From JAWLCA01 sp050485905 (GTDB lineage Bacteria; Pseudomonadota; Alphaproteobacteria; Rhodobacterales; Rhodobacteraceae): a DNA stretch of 19,646 bases. How positions within the stretch are numbered: the stretch's first letter is position 1; every line of letters starts with the position of its first letter. The stretch lies in the NCBI GenBank assembly GCA_050485905.1, contig JBJHCH010000071.1, positions 1 through 19,646 of the forward strand. The letters run 5' to 3'. The translations under genes and the position numbers were made by a program. Positions 6,251 to 13,320 of the stretch are shown in pieces. The notes beneath the pieces were generated by a model. It was given only the letters and a program-made list of their open reading frames with translations. It was not told the DNA's origin and did not search any database.

Positions 6251-7780
6251 TCAGGCGCGAAACTGGTCGCGCAGCACGCGCCGGGCGATCTTGTTGTTGG
6301 CCCCGCGCGGTAGCGCCTCGATCCGCTGAAACAGGCGCGGCTGCTTGTAGCGGGCGAGGCGCGCGGCGGCGTGGTCGGTCAGCGCATCCTCGGGCAGTTC
6401 CGTGTCGGCGACGTAGAAGGCGGCGATGACGGTGACGCCGGGGCGCACCTCCACCTCCACCGCCGCCACCTCTCTCACGCCGGGGAAATCGGCCATTGCG
6501 CGTTCTACCTCTACCGGGCTGACGCGGAAGCCGCCGGCGTTCATCATGTCGTCGTCGCGGCCCAGATAGGTGATCGCGCCGTCATCGCCCATCGACACGC
6601 TGTCGCCCGTCAGGAACCAGTCGCCGGAAAAGCGCGCGGCGGTTTCACCCTCTGCCTGCCAGTAGCCGAGAAAGAGGCCGGGGTCGCGGCGGTGGATGGC
6701 CAGCGTTCCGGCTTCTCCCCTCGGCACAGGCTGGCCGTCATCGCCCAGCACGGCGACGCAGCGCCCGGTTTGCGGATAGCCGCAGGTGCCCGGCGGCGCG
6801 GGGCGGGCGGGGGCGCCGGAGATGAAGGTGGAACATTCCGACATTCCCAGCGCCTCGTAGACTTTCGCGCCGGTAGCAGAGTTCCAGATGGCGCGCGTGC
6901 CCTCTGGCATCTTCTCGCCCGCCGACAGGACGTGGCGCAGGCGTGGCAGGGGCGGCGCCTTGCCGCCCGGCGGCAGGTCGCGCAGGATCTGGCGATAGAC
7001 GCCGGGGGCGGCGGCGAATAGCGTCACGTCGAAGCGCCGCATCAGCAGGGGCAGGGTGGCGGCATCCACGCCATCGGCGGGGATCAGCGCGGTTGCGCCC
7101 ACGGTCCACGGGTCCAGCAGGCCGGTGCCCAGCGTGTAGGTCCAGTTGAAGGCGCCCGCGTGCAGCAGCCGGTCATCAGGCGTCAGCCCATACCAGCCGT
7201 CATGCATCATCTGCCGCGCCCAGATCGCCCGGTGGGCGTGCATCACCGCGCGCGGATTGCCCGAGGTGCCGGAGGTGTAGATCATGTAGGCCAGCCGGTC
7301 GGGGCTGCCCATGTCCCACAGGCAGGGCGACCGGTCGTAGAGCCGGCGCAGATCCTGCACCGCCAGCACCTCGCACGGCGGGTCGTCGGGCAGGGCGACG
7401 CCGTTGTCCGCGACGATCAGGGCCGGGGCGATTTCGGCGGCGATCTTCTCGACCTCTGGCACCGTCAGTTGCGACGAGGTGGGGACCGGGACGATCCCGG
7501 CGGCGATGGCGCCGAGGAACAGGATCGGGAAATCGACCGTATTGCCCAGCCGCATCAGCACCCGGTCGCCGGGGCGAAGCCCGCGCGCCAGCAGGCCCGA
7601 CCCGGTGCCGCGCACGGCGCCGGCAAGGCGGCTGTAGCTCCATCTTTCGGCCATGGCGGGGCCGACGACCTGCAGCGCGATCTTGTCGGGCACACGGTCG
7701 GCCGCCGCCAGAACATGGGCGGCAAGGTTGAACGGGTCGGGGCAGGGCGCCGGCGCGCCTTCATCGAAGATCGACAGCAT
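6251..7780 (-). CDS. Acyl-CoA synthetase (AMP-forming), benzoate-CoA ligase-like
   Basis: This 509-residue enzyme belongs to the ANL adenylate-forming superfamily and should activate a carboxylic acid to an acyl-AMP and then an acyl-CoA in the cytoplasm. The phosphate-binding loop is YTSGTSGNPR (168-177). The adenine/Mg region is YEALGMSE (308-315), followed by TGDS (391-394), the hinge GRDDDMMNAGGFRVSPVEVE (407-426) and the C-terminal catalytic Lys in NNKIARR (Lys497). The layout suits aryl- or short-chain acyl-CoA ligases of the benzoate-CoA ligase type, but the acid substrate is unknown. The open frame continues upstream antisense to argS, but similarity-like sequence begins at MLSIFDEG, so the ATG at 7780 is chosen. 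No ribosome-binding site precedes it; a promoter-like sequence ends seven bases before the ATG, which suggests a leaderless mRNA. It is divergent from argS. Confidence 0.9.
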   Translation of the reverse strand: MLSIFDEGAPAPCPDPFNLAAHVLAAADRVPDKIALQVVGPAMAERWSYSRLAGAVRGTGSGLLARGLRPGDRVLMRLGNTVDFPILFLGAIAAGIVPVPTSSQLTVPEVEKIAAEIAPALIVADNGVALPDDPPCEVLAVQDLRRLYDRSPCLWDMGSPDRLAYMIYTSGTSGNPRAVMHAHRAIWARQMMHDGWYGLTPDDRLLHAGAFNWTYTLGTGLLDPWTVGATALIPADGVDAATLPLLMRRFDVTLFAAAPGVYRQILRDLPPGGKAPPLPRLRHVLSAGEKMPEGTRAIWNSATGAKVYEALGMSECSTFISGAPARPAPPGTCGYPQTGRCVAVLGDDGQPVPRGEAGTLAIHRRDPGLFLGYWQAEGETAARFSGDWFLTGDSVSMGDDGAITYLGRDDDMMNAGGFRVSPVEVERAMADFPGVREVAAVEVEVRPGVTVIAAFYVADTELPEDALTDHAAARLARYKQPRLFQRIEALPRGANNKIARRVLRDQFRA

Positions 7781-7787
7781 GGGCCAA

Positions 7788-7816
7788 GCGATAGGCGGCT
7801 GCGCGGGCGGTTGCAA
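7788..7816 (-). promoter_or_regulatory. Candidate leaderless promoter of the acyl-CoA synthetase gene
   Basis: On the minus strand, TTGCAA (7816-7811), a 17-base spacer and TATCGC (7793-7788) resemble a sigma-70-type promoter. The -10 element ends seven bases before the ATG, so transcription would begin at or next to the start codon. The missing Shine-Dalgarno sequence agrees with this. Confidence 0.4.
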
Positions 7817-7819
7817 GGT

Positions 7820-7841
7820 GGGCCGGGTGTTGACCCGGCCC
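7820..7841. promoter_or_regulatory. Dyad in the divergent argS / acyl-CoA synthetase promoter region
   Basis: The nine-base arms GGGCCGGGT (7820-7828) and ACCCGGCCC (7833-7841) pair perfectly around GTTG. The dyad lies between the two gene starts and overlaps a possible argS -35 element TTGACC (7830-7835), which is followed 16 bases later by a weak TAGACG (7852-7857). It could be an operator acting on either gene. The role is inferred. Confidence 0.4.
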
Positions 7842-7882
7842 GCGCAGATGCTAGACGACCAGCAACCGGAAGGATGACCCCG

Positions 7883-9628
7883 ATGAACCTGTTCAACGAC
7901 ATATCCGCGGCCGTGCTGGCGGCGCTGGACCGGATGGTGGCCGCGGGCGCGCTGCCCGCGGGCCTGGATACCAGCGCGGTGACGGTGGAGCCGCCGCGTG
8001 ATGCGGCCCATGGCGACATGGCGACCAATGCCGCGATGGTGCTGGCGAAACCGGCCGGGATGAAGCCGCGCGACATTGCAGAGACGCTGGCCGCGCAGTT
8101 GCAGGCGGACGACCGTATTGCGCTGGCCGAGGTGGCGGGGCCGGGGTTCCTGAACCTGCGGCTGGCGCCGGGGGTCTGGCAGGGGCTGGTCGGCGCGGTG
8201 CTGCGCGAGGGGGCGGAGTTCGGCCGGTCCGATATGGGGCAGGGCAAGCGGGTCAACGTCGAATTCGTCAGCGCCAACCCCACGGGGCCGATGCATGTGG
8301 CCCATGCGCGCGGCGCGGTGGTGGGCGACGCGCTGGCGGCCCTGCTGGATTTCGCGGGGCATGACGTCACGCGGGAATACTACATCAACGATGGCGGTGC
8401 GCAGGTCGATGTGCTGGCGCGGTCGGCCTATGAACGCTACCGCGAGGCGCATGGGCTGAGCCCCGAGATTGCCGAGGGCCTCTATCCCGGCGACTATCTG
8501 ATCGCGGTGGGCGAGGCGCTGAAAGAGAAGTTCGGCGACAGCCTGCTGGAGCGGCCGGAAGCCGACTGGCTGGACACCGTGCGCGACGTGGCGACCGGCA
8601 TGATGATGGACATGATCCGCGCGGATCTGGCCGCGTTGGGCGTGGCGATGGATGTCTACTATTCGGAAAAGTCGCTTTACGGCACCGGGCGGATCGAGGC
8701 GGCGCTGGACAGCCTGAAGGCGAAGGGGCTGCTTTACGAGGGCGTGCTGGAGCCGCCCAAGGGCAAGACGCCCGAGGATTGGGAGCCGCGCGAGCAGACG
8801 CTGTTCCGCTCCACGCTCCACGGCGACGACGTGGACCGTCCGGTGATGAAATCCGACGGCGGCTGGACCTATTTCGCCCCCGACATCGCCTATCACTACG
8901 ACAAGATCGAACGCGGCTTCGACCATCTGATCGACGTCTTCGGGGCCGATCACGGCGGCTATGTGAAGCGGATGAAGGCGGCGGTGGCGGCGCTGTCGGA
9001 CGGGCGCGTGGCCCTGGACATCAAGCTGGTGCAGCTTGTGCGGCTGTTCAAGAACGGCCAGCCGTTCAAGATGTCGAAGCGCGCGGGCACCTTCGTCACC
9101 CTGCGCGACCTGATCGACGAGGTGGGCGCGGATGTGGTGCGCTTCGTCATGCTGACGCGCAAGAACGACATGCCGCTGGATTTCGATTTCGACAAGGCGC
9201 TGGACCAGTCCAAGGACAACCCGGTGTTCTATGTGCAATACGCCCATGCCCGCGTCTGCTCGGTGCTGCGCAAGGCGGCCGAGGCCGGGATCGCCGTCGA
9301 TGACGCGACGCTGGCGGCGGCGGATCTGACGAAGCTCGACCACGAGGCCGAGATCGCGCTGGCGCGCAAGATCGCCGAATGGCCGCGGCTGGTCGAGGTG
9401 GCCGCGCGCACGACCGAGCCGCATCGCGTGGCCTTCTACCTTTACGAACTGGCGTCGGAACTGCACGGGCTGTGGAATCGCGGCAACGAGGATCCGGGCC
9501 TGCGCTTCCTGCAAGAGGGCGATCCGGCCACAAGCCAGGCCAAAATCGCCCTTGCCCGTGCCGTCGCGGTTGTCATTTCGTCGGGCCTTGGTATCTTGGG
9601 TGTCACGCCGGTGACGGAAATGCGCTGA
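7883..9628 (+). CDS. argS: Arginine--tRNA ligase
   Basis: This 581-residue class I aminoacyl-tRNA synthetase charges tRNA-Arg with arginine in the cytoplasm. The N-terminal Arg-tRNA synthetase domain (about 5-95) recognises the tRNA. The catalytic core contains SANPTGPMHVAHARGAVVGDAL, in which HVAH (138-141) is the HIGH motif. It also contains EYYINDGGAQVD (165-176) and the KMSKR signature (396-400). The C-terminal all-helical DALR anticodon-binding domain spans about 445-581 and ends normally. I chose the ATG at 7883 because GGAAGG (7868-7873) lies nine bases upstream; the ATG at 7874 directly abuts that sequence and is too close. It is first in the argS-SPOR-nagZ-scpA-scpB order typical of Rhodobacteraceae, and its start is divergent from the acyl-CoA synthetase gene. 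Confidence 0.97.
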   Translation: MNLFNDISAAVLAALDRMVAAGALPAGLDTSAVTVEPPRDAAHGDMATNAAMVLAKPAGMKPRDIAETLAAQLQADDRIALAEVAGPGFLNLRLAPGVWQGLVGAVLREGAEFGRSDMGQGKRVNVEFVSANPTGPMHVAHARGAVVGDALAALLDFAGHDVTREYYINDGGAQVDVLARSAYERYREAHGLSPEIAEGLYPGDYLIAVGEALKEKFGDSLLERPEADWLDTVRDVATGMMMDMIRADLAALGVAMDVYYSEKSLYGTGRIEAALDSLKAKGLLYEGVLEPPKGKTPEDWEPREQTLFRSTLHGDDVDRPVMKSDGGWTYFAPDIAYHYDKIERGFDHLIDVFGADHGGYVKRMKAAVAALSDGRVALDIKLVQLVRLFKNGQPFKMSKRAGTFVTLRDLIDEVGADVVRFVMLTRKNDMPLDFDFDKALDQSKDNPVFYVQYAHARVCSVLRKAAEAGIAVDDATLAAADLTKLDHEAEIALARKIAEWPRLVEVAARTTEPHRVAFYLYELASELHGLWNRGNEDPGLRFLQEGDPATSQAKIALARAVAVVISSGLGILGVTPVTEMR

Positions 9629-9704
9629 GAACAAGCGCAGCCGCCCGGCCAGAGCAGTAGAACCCACCGGGGCGCCAAGACCGCCGGGGAAAAGAGGCAA
9701 GAGC

Positions 9705-10661
9705 ATGGCGGAAACCGATTTCTACGGTGATATGGACGAGTATGCGCCCACCGCGGGTGAGCGGCTGCGTGCGCTGACCCAGTGGCTGGGCGCGGTGATC
9801 TCGCTGGCGCTGATCGCGGGGATCGCGGTCTGGGGCTACAAGCTGAGCGTGCGCGACGTGACCGGCATTCCGGTCGTGCGCGCGCTGGAGGGGCCGATGC
9901 GGGTGGCGCCCGAGGATCCCGGTGGGCGGATGGCCGCGCATCAGGGGTTGGCCGTCAACGCCGTCGCCGCCGAGGGAGAGGCCGCACCGCCGCCCGACCG
10001 GCTGGTGCTGGCGCCCCGACCGATAGACCTGACCGACGAGGATGTGCCGCTGTCCGCGCTGCAGCCCGAGCCGCCCGCGCCGCTCAACGTGGCCGAGGGC
10101 ACGGCGACCGCCGCGCTGCTGATCGACCCCGACGCCCCGGTGGAGGATGAGCCGCAGCTTGATGTAGCCGTCGATGCCGACACGGTCGCCGCCCTTGCCG
10201 ACGCGCTGGCACGAGAGGTCGCGGCCGAACTGGATGCGACGCCCGGCCCGGCCGTTTATCGCTCGCCCCGGCCGGAGCCGCGCCCGATGCGCGCCCTTGG
10301 TGCGCCCGAGGCGCCACTGGGCACGCTGGTGCTCGCCTCGGCCTCGGCGCCCTTTGCCACCGTTCCCGCACCCGCCAGCCAGGCAGAGATCGACGGCGAC
10401 AGCCTGCCCGCCGGCACCCGGCTGGTGCAGCTTGGCGCCTATGACGACGTGGAGACGGCGCGCGCCGAATGGGACCGGCTTCACGGCCGCTTCGCCGCCT
10501 ATATGGAGGGGCGCACGCGGGTGATCCAGGAGGCCGAGAGCGGCGGGCGCAGCTTTTACCGGCTGCGCGCCACTGGATTCGACGGCGAGGCCGACGCGCG
10601 CCGCTTCTGCGCCGCGCTGCTGGCCGAACAGGCGGCCTGCATCCCGGTTCTGGTGCGCTGA
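9705..10661 (+). CDS. SPOR-domain membrane protein
   Basis: This 318-residue single-pass inner-membrane protein has a short cytoplasmic N-terminus, one transmembrane helix at about 28-47 (WLGAVISLALIAGIAVWGY), and a long periplasmic linker rich in Ala, Pro, Asp and Glu (about 70-235). A C-terminal SPOR domain (about 236-318) starts at GTRLVQLGAYDDVETARAEWDRL. SPOR domains bind septal peptidoglycan stripped of stem peptides, so a division or cell-wall role is expected. The linker looks low in complexity and should be poorly conserved. The ATG at 9705 has a purine-rich AAGAGGCAAGAG upstream. A 76-base gap separates it from argS. Its TGA stop is two bases before the GTG start of nagZ, which itself acts on peptidoglycan fragments, so the two are probably translationally coupled. 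Confidence 0.9.
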   Translation: MAETDFYGDMDEYAPTAGERLRALTQWLGAVISLALIAGIAVWGYKLSVRDVTGIPVVRALEGPMRVAPEDPGGRMAAHQGLAVNAVAAEGEAAPPPDRLVLAPRPIDLTDEDVPLSALQPEPPAPLNVAEGTATAALLIDPDAPVEDEPQLDVAVDADTVAALADALAREVAAELDATPGPAVYRSPRPEPRPMRALGAPEAPLGTLVLASASAPFATVPAPASQAEIDGDSLPAGTRLVQLGAYDDVETARAEWDRLHGRFAAYMEGRTRVIQEAESGGRSFYRLRATGFDGEADARRFCAALLAEQAACIPVLVR

Positions 10662-10663
10662 GG

Positions 10664-11656
10664 GTGGGATCGGCCACGATCCTCGGCTGTGCAGGGCTGA
10701 GGCTGTCTGCTGACGAATCCGCGTTCTTCCGCGAGGCCGATCCCTGGGGCTTCATCCTGTTCGCCCGCAACTGCGACAGCGCGGACCAGATCCGGGCGCT
10801 TTGCGCAGAGTTGCGCGCCAGCGTGGGCCGTGACGCACCCATCCTGATCGACCAGGAGGGCGGGCGGGTGCAGCGTCTGCGCCCGCCGCTGGCCCGCGAC
10901 TGGCCCGCGCCGCTGGACCATGCCCGCGCCGCCGGGGACCATGCGGCGGACGTGCTGCGCCTGCGCTACCGGATCATCGGGCAGGAGTTGCGTGGCCTGG
11001 GCATCGACGTGAACTGCGCTCCCTGCGCCGATATCGCGGGGCCGGCAACCCATCCGTTCCTGAGCAATCGCTGTCTGGGTGAGAGTGCGGAGGCGGTGAT
11101 CCCGTGCGCCCGTTCCGTGGCCGAGGGATTGATGGAAGGTGGCGTGCTGCCGGTGCCGAAGCACATGCCCGGCCACGGCCGTGCCCAAGTGGACAGCCAC
11201 CATGGCCTGCCGGTGGTCGATACGCCCATGGATGAACTGGAGGCCACGGATTTCGCCGTGTTCCGCGCGCTGGCCGACCTGCCGCTGGGGATGACCGGCC
11301 ATGTGGTCTTTTCCGCCATTGATGATCGCCCGGCGACGCTGTCGCCGGTCATGGTCGCGCTGATCCGCGACCGGATCGGCTTTCAGGGCCTGCTGATGAC
11401 CGATGATCTGTCGATGAACGCGCTGCCGGGGGATATCGGCACCCGTGCCGGGGCGGCCATCGCGGCGGGTTGCGATCTGGCGCTGCATTGCAACGGCACG
11501 CTGGCCGAGATGCAGGCGGTTGTCGCCGCCGCCGGGGCGATGGCGCCGGGGGCCGAAACCCGCGCCGCTGCCGCGCTGGCCCAGCGTCCGGCCCCTGACA
11601 CGGTTGACATCGCGGCGTTGGAATCCGACCTTGCCGCGATCATGGCGGCGGTCTAA
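10664..11656 (+). CDS. nagZ: Beta-N-acetylhexosaminidase (NagZ type)
   Basis: This 330-residue glycoside hydrolase family 3 enzyme should remove N-acetylglucosamine from cytoplasmic muropeptides during peptidoglycan recycling. Family features are FILFARNC (30-37), LIDQEGGRVQRLRP (61-74), the signature VPKHMPGHG (164-172), the catalytic His loop VDSHHGLP (176-183) and the nucleophile Asp in MTDDLSM (first Asp, about 247). The frame is open upstream inside the SPOR gene, but the family's N-terminus (ATILGCAGLRLS) begins immediately after the GTG at 10664, so that start is used. It lies two bases after the preceding TGA with no separate strong ribosome-binding site, which points to coupling. Length is normal for NagZ. 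scpA follows nine bases after the stop. Confidence 0.94.
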   Translation: MGSATILGCAGLRLSADESAFFREADPWGFILFARNCDSADQIRALCAELRASVGRDAPILIDQEGGRVQRLRPPLARDWPAPLDHARAAGDHAADVLRLRYRIIGQELRGLGIDVNCAPCADIAGPATHPFLSNRCLGESAEAVIPCARSVAEGLMEGGVLPVPKHMPGHGRAQVDSHHGLPVVDTPMDELEATDFAVFRALADLPLGMTGHVVFSAIDDRPATLSPVMVALIRDRIGFQGLLMTDDLSMNALPGDIGTRAGAAIAAGCDLALHCNGTLAEMQAVVAAAGAMAPGAETRAAAALAQRPAPDTVDIAALESDLAAIMAAV

Positions 11657-11665
11657 GGCAGGGCG

Positions 11666-12457
11666 ATGACGGAAGCCCCTTGGGATGCAGAACCCGCGCG
11701 GATGCCGGTCGCCGACCGGCTGGCGGCCGAGGCGCTGATCGTCGATCTGGACGGGTTCGAGGGGCCGCTCGACCTGCTGCTGACACTGTCGCGCACCCAG
11801 AAGGTCGATCTGCGCCGAATCTCTGTCCTGCAACTGGCCGAGCAATACCTGGCTTTCGTCGAACAGGCGCGCACGCTGCGGATCGAACTGGCGGCCGATT
11901 ATCTGGTGATGGCGGCGTGGCTGGCCTATCTGAAATCGCGGCTGCTGCTGCCGCCGGACCCAAGCGAAGAGGGGCCGTCGGGCGAGGAACTGGCCGCGCA
12001 TCTGGCGTTCCAGCTGGAGCGGCTGGAGGCGATGAGGAACGCCGCCGCGCAGTTGATGGCCCGCGACCAGAAGGGCCGCGATTTCTTTGCCCGCGGCCTG
12101 CCCGAGGATGTGTCGGTCACGCGCAAGGTGAAGCATTCCGCGACGCTGCTGGACCTGATGCAGGCCTATGCGCGCATCCGCACCCGTGACGAGTTCCGCC
12201 CCTGGGCCTTTGACCGCAAGAACGTGCTGACGATGGAAGAGGCGCTGGACCGCCTGCGCGGGCTGATCGGCAGCGCCATCGGCTGGATCGACCTTGTGCA
12301 ATACCTGCCCGAGGGCTGGTCCGCCGACCCCGCGCGGCGGCGGTCGGCCACCGCATCGACCTTTGCCGCGACGCTGGAACTGGCGCGGCAGGGGCAGATC
12401 GAACTGCGGCAGGCCGACAGTTTCGAGCCGATCCTGATCCGCCGGAAGCCCCAATGA
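11666..12457 (+). CDS. scpA: Segregation and condensation protein A
   Basis: This 263-residue kleisin subunit bridges SMC heads in the SMC-ScpAB chromosome-organising complex. The N-terminal SMC-binding region carries the hallmark FEGPLDLLLTLSRTQKVDLRRISVLQLAEQYLAF (about 31-64). The next helices include LAADYLVMAAWLAYLKSRLLLP. The C-terminal winged-helix domain occupies about 180-263 (TMEEALDRLRGLIG... FAATLELARQGQIELRQ), which contacts the other SMC head. The ATG at 11666 follows the nagZ stop by nine bases, with GGCAGGG as a probable ribosome-binding site. Its TGA overlaps the scpB ATG by four bases (ATGA), the usual coupling of this pair. Confidence 0.95.
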   Translation: MTEAPWDAEPARMPVADRLAAEALIVDLDGFEGPLDLLLTLSRTQKVDLRRISVLQLAEQYLAFVEQARTLRIELAADYLVMAAWLAYLKSRLLLPPDPSEEGPSGEELAAHLAFQLERLEAMRNAAAQLMARDQKGRDFFARGLPEDVSVTRKVKHSATLLDLMQAYARIRTRDEFRPWAFDRKNVLTMEEALDRLRGLIGSAIGWIDLVQYLPEGWSADPARRRSATASTFAATLELARQGQIELRQADSFEPILIRRKPQ

Positions 12458-13083
12458 CCGATGATGCGCCGAAATCCCTGTTCGCGGCCCCGCCGATGGC
12501 AGAACAGGAGCGGATGATCGAGGCGATGCTGTTCGCCAGCGCCGATCCGCTCAGCCTGGCCGAGATGGCCGACCGGATGCCCCACGGCTGCGACGCGGCC
12601 GAGGCTTTGGCGCATCTGCGCCGCCGGTATGAGGGGCGCGGCGTCAATCTGGTGCATATCGGCGACCGCTGGGCGATCCGCACCGCGCCGGATCTAGGCT
12701 GGCTGATGCAGAAGGAGCGGGTGGAGACGCGGAAGCTGAGCCGCGCCGCGATCGAGACGCTGGCGATTGTCGCCTATCACCAGCCCGTCACGCGGGCCGA
12801 GATCGAGGAGATCCGGGGCGTCGCCGTCAGCCGCGGCACCATCGACCAGTTGCTGGAACTGGACTGGATTCGTTTCGGCCGCCGCCGGATGACGCCGGGC
12901 CGCCCGGTGACCTTCATCGTGACCGAGGGCTTCCTCGATCACTTCGGTCTTGAAAGCGCGCGCGACCTGCCGGGGCTGAAGGAGTTGCGCGCCGCGGGCC
13001 TGCTTGACAACCGCCCGCCGCCGGGTGAAGCGGCGGAAGAGGATGCTGCGCCCGAAGGCCAGGGCGACATGTTCGAGGAATAG
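12454..13083 (+). CDS. scpB: Segregation and condensation protein B
   Basis: This 209-residue partner of ScpA dimerises through winged-helix domains and joins the SMC-ScpAB condensin. The first winged helix covers about 15-80 (AMLFASADPLSLAEMADRMP... GVNLVHIGDRWAIRT). The second begins with the strongly conserved LSRAAIETLAIVAYHQPVTRAEIEEIRGV and ends near GFLDHFGLESARDLPGLKEL. The C-terminus is an acidic, probably disordered tail finishing GDMFEE. The start overlaps the scpA stop by four bases. A small basic gene follows 33 bases downstream. In Rhodobacteraceae that I recall, tatA often comes after scpB; no tatABC genes are present here. Confidence 0.94.
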   Translation: MTDDAPKSLFAAPPMAEQERMIEAMLFASADPLSLAEMADRMPHGCDAAEALAHLRRRYEGRGVNLVHIGDRWAIRTAPDLGWLMQKERVETRKLSRAAIETLAIVAYHQPVTRAEIEEIRGVAVSRGTIDQLLELDWIRFGRRRMTPGRPVTFIVTEGFLDHFGLESARDLPGLKELRAAGLLDNRPPPGEAAEEDAAPEGQGDMFEE

Positions 13084-13116
13084 GGCGGCGGCCTTCCCCG
13101 CCGGGAGCGTGGAACC

Positions 13117-13293
13117 GTGAACTTCCGTGGAATCATCGACATTTTCGCCCGGCTGTTCGGCAGACGCGGCAAGAAGCCGGCGCAGCGCCCCGCCCGGCCG
13201 GGCACGGCCCCGAAGGCGGCGGCAAAGCCCGTGCGCGAGTCGGCCAAGCGTGCGCGCAAGGCGGCGCAGGCGACGCAACGGCGAAGCCGGTAG
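13117..13293 (+). CDS. Small very basic protein of unknown function (58 residues)
   Basis: I do not recognise this gene. A GTG at 13117 preceded by GGGAGCGTGGAA, a good ribosome-binding region, opens a 58-codon frame ending at TAG 13291-13293. The first 19 residues (MNFRGIIDIFARLFGRRGK) would form an amphipathic helix able to lie on a membrane or protein surface. The rest is rich in Lys, Arg, Ala and Pro (KAAAKPVRESAKRARKAAQ). About 18 residues are basic and only two acidic. It starts 33 bases after scpB on the same strand and ends 27 bases before the convergent pump gene. The tail resembles lysine/alanine-rich nucleic-acid-binding tails, but composition alone proves nothing. Evidence for it being real is the start context and operon position. 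Confidence 0.55.
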   Translation: MNFRGIIDIFARLFGRRGKKPAQRPARPGTAPKAAAKPVRESAKRARKAAQATQRRSR

Positions 13294-13320
13294 GGGACAG
13301 TCGCGCCCCGGCCCGGCCGG

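Noticed and set aside
5407..6429. Plus-strand frame of about 340 codons opposite the thioredoxin-family gene
   Set aside because: It has no domains and shadow-like composition. The minus strand carries the CAPC thioredoxin motif and membrane segments.
7781..9706. Upstream extension of the acyl-CoA synthetase frame antisense to argS, giving a protein of about 1150 residues
   Set aside because: The extension is low-complexity Arg/His/Gln-rich shadow of argS. The enzyme family's N-terminus begins at MLSIFDEG, so it is not a fusion.
10556..12454. Long minus-strand frame opposite nagZ and scpA
   Set aside because: Composition is typical of an antisense shadow (Gln/Arg/His-rich) and no domain is visible. 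nagZ and scpA carry clear motifs on the plus strand.
13117..13293. The 58-residue protein as a TatA remnant, since tatA can follow scpB and it contains LFGRR
   Set aside because: There is no transmembrane helix before LFG, only an amphipathic segment with charged residues. The similarity is too short to mean anything.
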